DNA of 64,000 nucleotides, from NCBI GenBank assembly GCA_016715825.1, contig JADJXO010000001.1:113501-177500 (forward strand), written 5' to 3'. This document shows, piece after piece, positions 16,550-25,114 of the stretch (its first letter is position 1; each line of letters opens with the position of its first letter). A program made the position numbers and the translations under genes. The DNA is from Nitrospira sp. GTDB taxonomy: Bacteria; Nitrospirota; Nitrospiria; Nitrospirales; Nitrospiraceae. The notes beneath the pieces were generated by a model. That model searched no databases, was not told where the DNA came from, and saw only the letters and a list, made by a program, of their open reading frames with translations.

Positions 16550-17398
16550 TCACCCGTGAGCGACCTTCTCCTTCATTTTTGGAAGCAGCGTAGTGGGGAT
16601 ATGGAGCGACCCCTTGCCGATGCCGACTTCAATGTCGGGTTTGGTGAGACCGTGAAAATCGCTTCCACCGGTGACCAGGAGACCAAGTTGTTGAGCAAGG
16701 CTGAGATACTCTCGAGTCTGCCGCGCCGCGTGGGTGCTGTAGTAGACTTCCACGCCATCGAGTCCGTCCGCTTTGAGCCGGCGAACCAATTCAGTAAGCG
16801 GCTGATCCGTTAGTTTCACCCACGTCGGATGGGCCAGGACGGCGAGTCCATGGGCTTCCTTGATCCAGCGAATGGCGTCGGCTGGGCTCGGGAGTTCGCG
16901 AGGAACGTACGCGGCTTTACGGTCGCCAAGAAACCGGTCGAACGCCTCTTTGGCCGAGGTGACGACTCCCTTGTTCATGAGGGCCCTGGCAATATGCGGT
17001 CTACCGACCGAGTCACTGCCTGCGAGTGCGCGGACTTCATCGTAGGTGATATCGATGCCCAGACTCCGTAACCGCTCGATGATCTGTGGATTGCGATGGT
17101 GGCGACTATCTCGCAAACTCTTGAATCGTTGGTTCAAGGCGTTGTCCTGCCAATCGAAAAAGTATCCAAGAATATGGAGCTCGGAGCTTCCCATGAGCGA
17201 GCTAATCTCCACTCCCGGAATGATCTCGATCCCATATTGTTCACCCGCTGCGATGGCTTCTGGAATGCCGCTCGTGGTGTCATGATCGGTAATCGCCAGG
17301 GTGGTGACTCCAGCCTGGTGTGCCAGTCCGATCACCTCCGCTGGGGTGCAGCTTCCATCAGAGTGGGTGGTGTGGAGATGGAGGTCTAAACGGCTCAT
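16550..17398 (-). CDS. PHP-domain phosphoesterase (RNase AM-like)
   Basis: A 282-residue PHP-superfamily metal phosphoesterase. Motif 1 is DLHLHTTHSDG at the N-terminus, motif 2 ITDHDT near residue 38, then GVEIS, HILGYF, LAHP and a C-terminal SDFHG. These are the metal ligands of the YciV/TrpH group, which includes 5'-3' exoribonuclease AM and 3',5'-nucleotide phosphatases. It probably acts on short RNA ends or nucleotide bisphosphates in the cytoplasm. Its ATG overlaps the stop of the FolB-methyltransferase gene (ATGA), so the two are translationally coupled. Confidence 0.85.
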   Translation of the reverse strand: MSRLDLHLHTTHSDGSCTPAEVIGLAHQAGVTTLAITDHDTTSGIPEAIAAGEQYGIEIIPGVEISSLMGSSELHILGYFFDWQDNALNQRFKSLRDSRHHRNPQIIERLRSLGIDITYDEVRALAGSDSVGRPHIARALMNKGVVTSAKEAFDRFLGDRKAAYVPRELPSPADAIRWIKEAHGLAVLAHPTWVKLTDQPLTELVRRLKADGLDGVEVYYSTHAARQTREYLSLAQQLGLLVTGGSDFHGLTKPDIEVGIGKGSLHIPTTLLPKMKEKVAHG

Positions 17399-18387
17399 GT
17401 CAACGGTCCAGTGGATAGCGGCTTCTGCGCGACAAGCTGTGCGGTGTAGACCGATTTTGCATCCTGATCAGCGTTGTGCGGTCCTTCATTGTAATAAAGA
17501 ACGCGAAGATCAGATATGAGTCTGATGAGCTCATTGTGCAGAAGGCAGAATTCATGGCGTCTCGGATGCTGATATCGGAGGTGATTATCGATCAGGAAGG
17601 TTTCGTATAGCAAGAGACCACCGGGCTTCAGTGCATCGATGATGTGGGGGAAAAGTGGACGAGTCAGGTAAAAGAAGACGAGAATGACATCGTAGGCGCT
17701 TTGCCCGAGATTCGGTTTCTGCGGCGGAAGCGGTTCCAGATCGACCGTTCGTGTTGTGATCTCTGTGAGGTTTCGCGCATGAGCGGCTGAAGACAGTTGT
17801 GTGAGGGCGTGGCTGTCTCGGTCCACGGCCTCAACTTGGTAGCCCAATGAAGCCAAGCATAGTGTATGTCGCCCTGCACCGGCTGCGACATCGAGGACTT
17901 TGCCTGTCGTAGGAAGACGAGGAAGCTGTTGGATAAGAAAGCTGGCTGGGCGAGGCTCCGCTCCGATCAATCGCTGTGCAAGCCTGGTGCGCTCCACGGT
18001 AATACCCATCGATCTGGTGACTTGGGGAATAGGAGGGTGGAGTTTCCTCAACCAGAGCTTGATCCGATCCACACGAAATTCATCAAAGAGCGTGGCCACG
18101 AAACGCTCGGCTAGCGTTTCCAGTAGTCGAGACTCGTGGCTCGTTCCCAGCTCGACCACTCGTTCTGCGACCATGGCGTAGTCGACCGTATGTCGCAGGT
18201 CGTCCGATCGTCCAGCAGACTCGAACTGACAATCAAGTTCCAGATCGACCGCCAACGGCTGTGGCCGCGCTCGTTCATCAGGCGTCACGCCGCAGCGACC
18301 GCGAAACTCCAGTTGTTCGATGACGATCTGACTGACCACGGAGGCATTGTCGAAGATCGTCTTTGGGCCTGTCAAGCGAAGTGCCAT
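17395..18387 (-). CDS. Dihydroneopterin aldolase (FolB)-methyltransferase fusion
   Basis: A 330-residue fusion. Residues ~15-135 resemble FolB: IEQLEFRGRCGVTPDERARPQP in two overlapping parts, VDLEL, HTVDYAMV, LETLAERFV and KLHPPIPQV. FolB makes 6-hydroxymethyl-dihydropterin for folate synthesis. Residues ~155-330 are a class I SAM-dependent methyltransferase of the TehB-like type (VLDVAAGAGRHTLCLA, then VDRDSHAL, and VFFYLTRPLFPHI). The link is continuous, with no stop or shift. It overlaps the PHP gene downstream. The methyltransferase substrate is unknown; folate-pathway coupling is speculative. Confidence 0.75.
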   Translation of the reverse strand: MALRLTGPKTIFDNASVVSQIVIEQLEFRGRCGVTPDERARPQPLAVDLELDCQFESAGRSDDLRHTVDYAMVAERVVELGTSHESRLLETLAERFVATLFDEFRVDRIKLWLRKLHPPIPQVTRSMGITVERTRLAQRLIGAEPRPASFLIQQLPRLPTTGKVLDVAAGAGRHTLCLASLGYQVEAVDRDSHALTQLSSAAHARNLTEITTRTVDLEPLPPQKPNLGQSAYDVILVFFYLTRPLFPHIIDALKPGGLLLYETFLIDNHLRYQHPRRHEFCLLHNELIRLISDLRVLYYNEGPHNADQDAKSVYTAQLVAQKPLSTGPLT

Positions 18388-18432
18388 CGAGGGAAGTGCG
18401 GAAGCTTGCCAGAACGTTCTTGAGCGGACGAG

Positions 18433-19983
18433 TTACACGAAATATCGGCTGGTGTCGAATTTGTGCTCGGTATTGTCGATCAACCGGACGATGCTGTGCC
18501 GGTAGTCACCGGTGTCGTCTTTCTCAGTCAGATCGAGCTCTCGTCCGTTGTCGACGGAATTGCCTTGCGCATCGGCGATGACCTTGACCACCGGGCGCTC
18601 GCTGTCGGTCTTGTCGGCAGCCGGTTGGAGCACAACGGCAAATTCTTCAGAATCGAGGACGACCAAGCTTCCGATAGGAATAATGCCCACACAATTGACG
18701 AAAAGCTTGAGCAGGGTCGAGTCAAAACTCTTTCCGGACTTGCCGGACATGATGCTCAAGACTTTCGAGGGGGACATCGGTTCACGGCGATAAACCCGCG
18801 AGGACGTCATTGCGTCGTAGCAGTCTGCAATCGTCAGAATGCGACCGGTCAGCGAGAGTTTCCACGGTGTCTTGAGCTTGGGATATCCTGAATAGTCCAG
18901 ATTCATATGGTGTTCGAACGATGCGGCGGCCATCCGGGCAGGGAGATTGGTAATCCCCCGCAACTGAGTCAAGCTGAGAACCCCTTCTACGGGATGATTC
19001 CGCATGGCTGTCCATTCATCTTCCGTAAACTCTCCTGGCTTGTTGAGGACTTCGAGAGGAATATTCGATTTTCCCATATCGTGAAACAGAGCAGCCAGTC
19101 CGAGATTGGCCAACTCGACTTTGGGATATCCCGCTCTGTTTGCAAGCGCGATCGAGAGGAGTGCGACGTTGACGGAATGATTATGGGTGTATTGATCATG
19201 ACAGCGGAGCGTGGTGAGTCCCAACAGGACGGGCTCGTCTTGCATCATCAAATCGACGATATCTTGGATCGCCCGTTTGGCATGTTTGAAACTGAGGCCC
19301 TTGCCCTCACGAACAGAGTGAGTCAGGTTGCCGACCGCGTCGGAGGCCTTCCCATAGGCCGCTTTCGACCGGGCTTTGTGCCGCAACTTGGAGTTTCCGT
19401 CGCCAGCCAGATCTTCCCTCAGATTCAGTTGCCGGGGATCGTTGATTTCGATGGTCGTGACACCGAGGGTTTTGAGTTCTGCCCTGAAGTCATCGATCGA
19501 TTTGGTGGTTGAGTCAAGGCTGACGAAGACATGGGCAAACTCGCGAATATCCTTGGACGAGGTCGATGGGGAAAACGTCAGGCCACCGATTCTCCACTTT
19601 CGTAAAAAGTCGATGATGCTCGACACCACCAGCATTTGCTGCGAGGTCACCTTCAAATGCTGCTTGCCAAGGAATAGAAAATCATCCTGCAGCCACACCG
19701 TGATCGGCTGATCATGAGCGAGTGTCTCGATAAGGGTCAGCATCGCCTCGACAGGCTTGTCGAGGGCCGCATTGGCACGGCCATGAATCTTCGACGTTTT
19801 GATCAGGGTATTGAGCTGCGTAATGAGCTGAAAGCCCAACATCACCAGCTGTTGGCCAAGGATATCGTCGGCCTCCGAGCCCTGTCCGATCTTCTGAGAG
19901 AGAGACTTTTCGTGTGTGAGAATTGGTTGGAGGGTATCGGTTTTCGATGGGGGCTGGAGCGATGGTGCTTTCGGTGTGTTCAC
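18433..19983 (-). CDS. HD-GYP domain protein (candidate c-di-GMP phosphodiesterase)
   Basis: A 516-residue protein. The N-terminal ~200 residues are a helical region of unknown type, resembling the first part of the HEAT protein encoded upstream. Residues ~250-430 are an HD-GYP domain with the metal-binding HD of LFHDMGKSNIP, a distal HHMNLDYSGYP (GYP motif) and the later TIADCYDAMTSSRVYR. The C-terminus is a strand-rich SH3-like segment containing GSLVVLDSEEFAVVLQP. HD-GYP enzymes degrade c-di-GMP. It starts at GTG 19983, overlapping the HEAT gene stop by 4 bases (GTGA). Confidence 0.85.
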   Translation of the reverse strand: MNTPKAPSLQPPSKTDTLQPILTHEKSLSQKIGQGSEADDILGQQLVMLGFQLITQLNTLIKTSKIHGRANAALDKPVEAMLTLIETLAHDQPITVWLQDDFLFLGKQHLKVTSQQMLVVSSIIDFLRKWRIGGLTFSPSTSSKDIREFAHVFVSLDSTTKSIDDFRAELKTLGVTTIEINDPRQLNLREDLAGDGNSKLRHKARSKAAYGKASDAVGNLTHSVREGKGLSFKHAKRAIQDIVDLMMQDEPVLLGLTTLRCHDQYTHNHSVNVALLSIALANRAGYPKVELANLGLAALFHDMGKSNIPLEVLNKPGEFTEDEWTAMRNHPVEGVLSLTQLRGITNLPARMAAASFEHHMNLDYSGYPKLKTPWKLSLTGRILTIADCYDAMTSSRVYRREPMSPSKVLSIMSGKSGKSFDSTLLKLFVNCVGIIPIGSLVVLDSEEFAVVLQPAADKTDSERPVVKVIADAQGNSVDNGRELDLTEKDDTGDYRHSIVRLIDNTEHKFDTSRYFV

Positions 19984-21794
19984 GAGTCGATGCTCCTACC
20001 GGGTGGCCCTGGTGAAGGATTACCGCGATGTTGCCGTTGGGCTTGCGACAAGGCTGTGGCACAGGCTTGCCGCACTGCGGCGTTTCCTTTTTTCGCTCCG
20101 ACGGTGAGGGAGGCGATGGCTGTGGGCGTCGCTAGTTTTCCGAGTGTTTCTGCACCTAAGACCGCCAATTCCTCTTTCTTTTTCCGTTTCGTCCAGACCC
20201 ATTCGGTCATGAGGCCTTCCCAATAGGGGACGGCTTCATCACCACACGTTTCTCTCATGGCGTGAAAAATAGCGCGGCGTTCGCTGATCGGCAGATCCAG
20301 GAAACCATCGTCGGCGATCATCGGTTTCCAGTTGTCGAAGGGCACGGTATATTGTCCAGACATGAGCAGCTTCACGGCTGCAATCCTGACACCCTCATCC
20401 GCATCGTTGAGACAGGTGACGAGTTTTGAACCATTCCCGCTCGGACGGAAGAGTCCAATGGCTCGCAGAACCTCCTTGCGGATTCGTGCGTCTTTGTGCC
20501 GCATCAGCTTTTCAATCGGTTCTATCAGCTTCGGGTCATCCCACTTGATGAGAATCGATAAGAGGTTGCGAACATATATCGGTCGGCGGTCGAGCAGGCC
20601 TTTCAGCAGCGGCTCAGGCTGTTCCTTGGCCAACACACCGAGCACCTCCGCGACGATGGCTTGGTGATTCGATGATTCGAGGCTTGCCAAGAGCGTGCAG
20701 AGGGCTGGAACTGCATCGGGTGTCATTAAAAGCAAGATCGTCGACAGCCCTTCGGTGTTCGCATTGGCGGTTCCGTTGAGATAGAGCTCGATGTTCTTAA
20801 TCCGTTCCGATCGGCTGAGTCCGTTGAAGACCGACGTCAATTGTTGTTTGTGTTCATCGCTGAGGTCCGGGCGGACGGCGTCCGATTCATGGAGCAAGCC
20901 CAACACGTTCTCCAAAACGGTCCATTCTCCTTGACGCAAGAGCGAGTCGACGATGTTGCTCCAAAGCGAGAACAGCTTTGTGAGTAGGGCGGAGGAGCGT
21001 TCGGAAGCAAGAATAGCCGTCAGCATGTCGAAGATATACATCACGTTATCTTGCTTGCTCTCTGCTTCAATCTCCTTGGCCAGTGCCTCAAGCTCTTCGT
21101 CCGTGACCTCGTAGCCCGCAAGTCCGGATTGAAAGCGACTACTGGCGTTTCCGCTGCCTCCGCTCTTGGGATCGGCTGACTCGCCGGATCGCTTCTTGCG
21201 AGCCATCTCTCGATCCAACAACTCGCGGAGCGTCGAATCCGACGAGCTCATACTTCCATCGAGACGAAGAAAACCATCGTTATTCGCTGATGAATTGGAT
21301 AGATCTTCAGCCGTCACGATCGTAATGGTCGAGAGATTGCGAGCCCAGATGCGTGTGACAATATCGTCGTCATCTTCGTCTGAGGTCGAGGTCCCCCACA
21401 GCGCACCCAAAAAGAAAAATAAGTCCTCGCGGGTAAGATCTTGGAAGAGAGCCAGTTCTCGAACACCATCGGCGTAGAGTTTGAAGGCGATGTTCTCGCT
21501 TCCTCCCTCCTTTTCGGCTTCGTAGACGACGCAGTCTTTACAGAGCAATTCGTTCCGTTGAACCAGGACGGACAATCTCGAGTAGGTGGACAGGTGGGTG
21601 CTGATCTCGTCGAAGAGCTGTTGGGAGAATTTTTGGGCGACGGGGTTGGTCGAGCCGTAGGTCCGATTGGATTTTGCCGTTTTGTCTAATAATTTGAGGA
21701 CCCGTTTGATGGAGACGATTTCCGGGTCTTCCGCCGCCCGTGCAGACATCGCGGCCGCGATCATCTCCTGTGTAGACTTCAGCTGCGTCGACAT
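19980..21794 (-). CDS. HEAT-repeat protein, partner of HD-GYP protein
   Basis: About 604 residues. The N-terminal ~170 residues have helices and an LVQRNELLCKDCVVYEAEKE segment, parallel to that in the HD-GYP protein. The middle is Ser/Gly-rich (~200-240). The C-terminal half is built of HEAT-like helix pairs, such as RKEVLRAIGLFRPSGNGSKL, DEGVRIAAVKLLMSGQ and VRQACATALSQ. HEAT solenoids are protein-interaction scaffolds. Start ATG 21794 is used because the frame upstream is Cys-rich and atypical. The GTGA overlap with the HD-GYP gene suggests a stable complex or common pathway. Confidence 0.75.
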   Translation of the reverse strand: MSTQLKSTQEMIAAAMSARAAEDPEIVSIKRVLKLLDKTAKSNRTYGSTNPVAQKFSQQLFDEISTHLSTYSRLSVLVQRNELLCKDCVVYEAEKEGGSENIAFKLYADGVRELALFQDLTREDLFFFLGALWGTSTSDEDDDDIVTRIWARNLSTITIVTAEDLSNSSANNDGFLRLDGSMSSSDSTLRELLDREMARKKRSGESADPKSGGSGNASSRFQSGLAGYEVTDEELEALAKEIEAESKQDNVMYIFDMLTAILASERSSALLTKLFSLWSNIVDSLLRQGEWTVLENVLGLLHESDAVRPDLSDEHKQQLTSVFNGLSRSERIKNIELYLNGTANANTEGLSTILLLMTPDAVPALCTLLASLESSNHQAIVAEVLGVLAKEQPEPLLKGLLDRRPIYVRNLLSILIKWDDPKLIEPIEKLMRHKDARIRKEVLRAIGLFRPSGNGSKLVTCLNDADEGVRIAAVKLLMSGQYTVPFDNWKPMIADDGFLDLPISERRAIFHAMRETCGDEAVPYWEGLMTEWVWTKRKKKEELAVLGAETLGKLATPTAIASLTVGAKKGNAAVRQACATALSQAQRQHRGNPSPGPPGRSIDS

Positions 21795-21963
21795 ACATAA
21801 GACGTACCGGCAGTTCAATGATCCGTCAAGAAAATCACCATTCTCCAGCAGGGTCGAAACGCACTGGCTGCGGTCATGGCAGCTTGTGTCGAGCGAGACC
21901 AACCAGTAAGATTCATCGGCATCAGCGGTATCTGAGAAGACGCTGGGCCTACAGGTGGTGGAT

Positions 21964-22602
21964 ATGAATCGATCAACGCTGGTGATTTGCTTCGGGGATA
22001 GTTTGACTGCCGGGTTTCAGTCCCCGACCAGGGACAATCCGACTGGAGCAGAGACTCCCTACGGGAGGTTTCTCCAGTCGTCTTTGGGTGATGCGGCAGA
22101 GGTTCGAACGAGTGGAATATGCGGAGAATCGACGAGTGAGATGGTCATGCGGTTTCAGCGCGACGTCCTCAGGCATGCACCGGCCTATGTGCCTCTGCTT
22201 GGAGGAACGAATGATTTGGGATGGAACACGTCTCCATCGGACATCATACGCAATTTGGTCAAGATGTATGAACAAACTCTTGCGATGGGCAGCCTACCGA
22301 TTCCAATGACCATTCCGTCAATCCGCGTAGAGGATGGTTTGGAAAGTGGTGAAGGACGGGAGTGGATTGCTGGACTTCTTGCCAAGCGACACGAACTAAA
22401 CCGACTCATCCGGGACTATGCTGACTCGAAGGGCATCGGGCACGTCGATCTGTTCACCGCCACTGCCGAGCCGGAGAGCGGCCAGTTGGCGGCGATCTAT
22501 TCGAACGACGGGATTCATCTGACCACGGCCGGATATCAATTGTTCGCCAACATGGTCGCTCAGATTCTACAACCGCTAGTGGCTCGATCCACATCGACAT
22601 GA
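21964..22602 (+). CDS. SGNH/GDSL-family lipase-esterase
   Basis: A 212-residue SGNH hydrolase. Block I is ICFGDSLTAGF with the catalytic Ser, block II has the Gly of CGES, block III GGTNDLGWN with the oxyanion Asn, and block V SNDGIHLTTAGYQ with the Asp-x-x-His of the triad. This pattern matches TesA-like arylesterases or acyl-thioesterases. No signal peptide is seen, so it is likely cytoplasmic, unlike TesA of E. coli. The ATG at 21964 is chosen; GTG codons 3 and 9 bases upstream are alternatives. The stop overlaps the next gene by 4 bases, ATGA. Confidence 0.82.
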   Translation: MNRSTLVICFGDSLTAGFQSPTRDNPTGAETPYGRFLQSSLGDAAEVRTSGICGESTSEMVMRFQRDVLRHAPAYVPLLGGTNDLGWNTSPSDIIRNLVKMYEQTLAMGSLPIPMTIPSIRVEDGLESGEGREWIAGLLAKRHELNRLIRDYADSKGIGHVDLFTATAEPESGQLAAIYSNDGIHLTTAGYQLFANMVAQILQPLVARSTST

Positions 22603-22922
22603 GTACCATTCTTCAAGCTGTGACCGATCGAGAGTTTGATCGAGTGGTCGGGGGCATGATGGTCCCAGTCTTGGTTGAGTTCTGGAAGCCGGGGTGTGGC
22701 CATTGTCAGGTCTTGATGAGAGGACTGGAACAGTTACAGAAGGAATGCGGCGATCAGGTGCATGTGTTGACCATGGATGTCGATGAGAATTTTCAGATTC
22801 CTGCTGAGTTGGAAGTCGTGTCGCTCCCAGCCCTCGCGTTCTATCGAAACGGTGAATTTATAAAATTCATTGGGGGAATTGGGAAGAAGAACGAGATCCT
22901 GAAGCAGATAGCAGAATTGTGA
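22599..22922 (+). CDS. Thioredoxin-like protein, CGHC active site
   Basis: A 107-residue thioredoxin-fold protein. The active site WKPGCGHC (C33, C36) replaces the usual Trp-Cys-Gly-Pro-Cys with CGHC, the form found in protein disulfide isomerases, which raises the redox potential. The cis-Pro is at VSLPALAFY, and the FWKPGC strand and C-terminal helix are in place. No signal peptide, so it is probably cytoplasmic. It overlaps the esterase gene by ATGA, implying co-translation and perhaps a shared function. Family length is normal. Confidence 0.85.
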   Translation: MSTILQAVTDREFDRVVGGMMVPVLVEFWKPGCGHCQVLMRGLEQLQKECGDQVHVLTMDVDENFQIPAELEVVSLPALAFYRNGEFIKFIGGIGKKNEILKQIAEL

Positions 22923-23017
22923 GACCCCGCTGAGGAGATCCAACTCAAGAACCCCCGTCACGTCGGTTCCCGACGAATCCTGACCTACCATGGTGCCAGT
23001 TGTTCCGTTCGAATCGA

Positions 23018-24877
23018 TTACAGGCTCTTGAGAAACTCGATCAGGTCAAGCCGTTCTTGACGGCTAAGTCCTCGTCCCAGGACGCCTGGGCCAGGCGGTC
23101 CATCTTTAAATTCGTGACCGGTGTTCAGGTTGCCGGGGATAGAGGTGTCAAGCCGGAAGGTTCCTCGCGTACATTCCGTGCGATACCCGATGTGTATTGG
23201 GTCATACTCGCGATCTCCCAGGCAGAAGGCCTTCGGCCGCTCTGCAACAGGCGAAAGTAGAGCATACATTGTGGGGACCGAGCCGTTGTGAAGAAACGGG
23301 GCGGTCGCCCAGATCCCGTTGAGCGGCCGTGCCTTGTAAATGTTCTTGGTCTGGAGGAGATTCGGACGGTAGCCGTTCATGCGGACTCGATCGGCGGCCG
23401 AGATGTGGTGTTCGTCGTACCAGGCTGTGGTTGCTTTATCGACAACCGCGGCGAGCATCTGCCCAAACGTTCCGTCGACGAGAGCCCTATTGTCGTTCCG
23501 TGTTCCAGGAATACCCAGATAGGAGGGAAGCGTGACTCGACGTTCTCCTAAGAGTTTGGCTTGACCCGGATCGGTCCCGATCTCTGCGACTGGAATTTCG
23601 ACCAAATCGAGATATCGCTCGCCGGCAGCATTCGGCTGCTGCCAGCGTTGATGTGTCCAGAAGGCATCCTCATTCACAGGTGAGAGGTGGCAGCTCTGAC
23701 ACAACTCCTGATACAGAGCCCGACCGCGCTTCGTGCGCTCTTGGTCGATGCTTCCCAGAATGTCCTCCGGCCAAACGGGCGCGCGGAGGCCTTTGAAGCC
23801 AGGCGTTCCGGAATGCGGATTCTTGCCGGCCAGCAATTGTTCGATCTCATGGAGTTCGTGAATGTCGACTGTGGACTTGTACAGCGGCTGTGTAGGATTG
23901 ATGAGATTGATCTTGGCGCCAACGCCTAGCGCTTCGCCTGCGTTGCGGAACATCGGCTGTAGAATCGACGCGTCATATTCGACCCATGTAAACCAATAGG
24001 TATCCCAAATGTGCGGGAAGTTGACCGGCGCATTGTTGCCGGCCAGATTGACTCTGGCATCAAACCCAGGCGCACCCAGTAGATCGGTGAAAAACACCTG
24101 TGTGCCGATTCGATTAATGGCGTCCAACCGAGCAAAGCCCTCTTCGACGTTCTGATGGGCTACGGTGTCGGTGATCGTCTTGAGCTGTTGGATGCGGGCA
24201 AGCAGAGCTTTCAGTTGGCCTTGGAGCTGTGCGGCTTGTTCAGCCGTGTGGTCCTCACTCAGGACTCGCCTTGCGAATCGCCTGAATCGACCAGGTACGG
24301 TGTCGGTCTGGGCTAAGGCCAGGCCGAGCGCATGACGAAACGTGCCAAGGTCGGTCATTGCAGGCGCCCCATCAATCCGGAGGCTGGTGCCGCGGTATTC
24401 GATCTGCCCCGTGTGACACGCCGCGCAGGTAAATCCAAGCTGGTCTGGTTGCATCGCGCCGGTGACTGGATCTTGAGCAGCGGGCAGCTTGCTGAACCCG
24501 ACCGGTAACCCATCCGGGTTTCCTAAAAACGAGAGATAGTTGTCGTGATGCGTCGTACGGGTTCCCACCTGTTGGGGACTGGGGATAAAGCCGTATCGAC
24601 TCAAATAGCCTCGATCCGAGAATAGGCCTGGGAGACTCAGGAGAGAAAGTTCAGGTTGTTCGAGTGCCAAGAACCACTTGTAGGGAACTGGAAGGGTTGC
24701 AGTGCCTTGAGAGATGTGATGAAACCAGAACCGTTCATCACGGGACCATCCCTGCTCGAGCCAGCGGACTTCCTGCACGGGGGGATTCATGGGAATATCC
24801 GGTACAAACACTGTAGGCATGGAACAACCGATGATCGACGTGAGTGCCAAGCCTGTGAATACAGAATACGTTCTCAT
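23018..24877 (-). CDS. RoxA-like di-haem c-type cytochrome/peroxidase, lipoprotein
   Basis: A 619-residue protein. The N-terminus has a lipoprotein signal with the acceptor Cys at C18 in SIIGC. Two haem c motifs are visible: CAACH at 151-155 and CQSCH at 393-397. The arrangement, together with FWFHHISQGTATLPVPY and a C-terminal LNGIWATAPFLHNGSVPT segment, fits the di-haem cytochrome c peroxidase/rubber oxygenase (RoxA-like) family. These are exported enzymes using a haem for peroxide or oxidative cleavage chemistry. ATG 24877 has a GGAGAGGAG ribosome binding site; the frame runs further upstream without one. Substrate is unknown. Confidence 0.8.
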   Translation of the reverse strand: MRTYSVFTGLALTSIIGCSMPTVFVPDIPMNPPVQEVRWLEQGWSRDERFWFHHISQGTATLPVPYKWFLALEQPELSLLSLPGLFSDRGYLSRYGFIPSPQQVGTRTTHHDNYLSFLGNPDGLPVGFSKLPAAQDPVTGAMQPDQLGFTCAACHTGQIEYRGTSLRIDGAPAMTDLGTFRHALGLALAQTDTVPGRFRRFARRVLSEDHTAEQAAQLQGQLKALLARIQQLKTITDTVAHQNVEEGFARLDAINRIGTQVFFTDLLGAPGFDARVNLAGNNAPVNFPHIWDTYWFTWVEYDASILQPMFRNAGEALGVGAKINLINPTQPLYKSTVDIHELHEIEQLLAGKNPHSGTPGFKGLRAPVWPEDILGSIDQERTKRGRALYQELCQSCHLSPVNEDAFWTHQRWQQPNAAGERYLDLVEIPVAEIGTDPGQAKLLGERRVTLPSYLGIPGTRNDNRALVDGTFGQMLAAVVDKATTAWYDEHHISAADRVRMNGYRPNLLQTKNIYKARPLNGIWATAPFLHNGSVPTMYALLSPVAERPKAFCLGDREYDPIHIGYRTECTRGTFRLDTSIPGNLNTGHEFKDGPPGPGVLGRGLSRQERLDLIEFLKSL

Positions 24878-25114
24878 CTGGTCTCCTCTCCGCACGGCCA
24901 AGACGCTCTTCCGCTCCTCAGCGGGGATGGAGCAAGGAGTAGGCCAGGATGGTTCTACGTGGAGTGGTTTTGATATCAAAGTGTTGTGAGGACTTGAGAG
25001 GAGAGGGAACCCAGGGGGTGAATCCTTTTCGATAATTCAGTGTATCGAGATGGATACGGTGGGACGAGGTGGTCGAGGATTTCCTGACATGGTCTAGCCG
25101 CGTGATGAAGGAGG

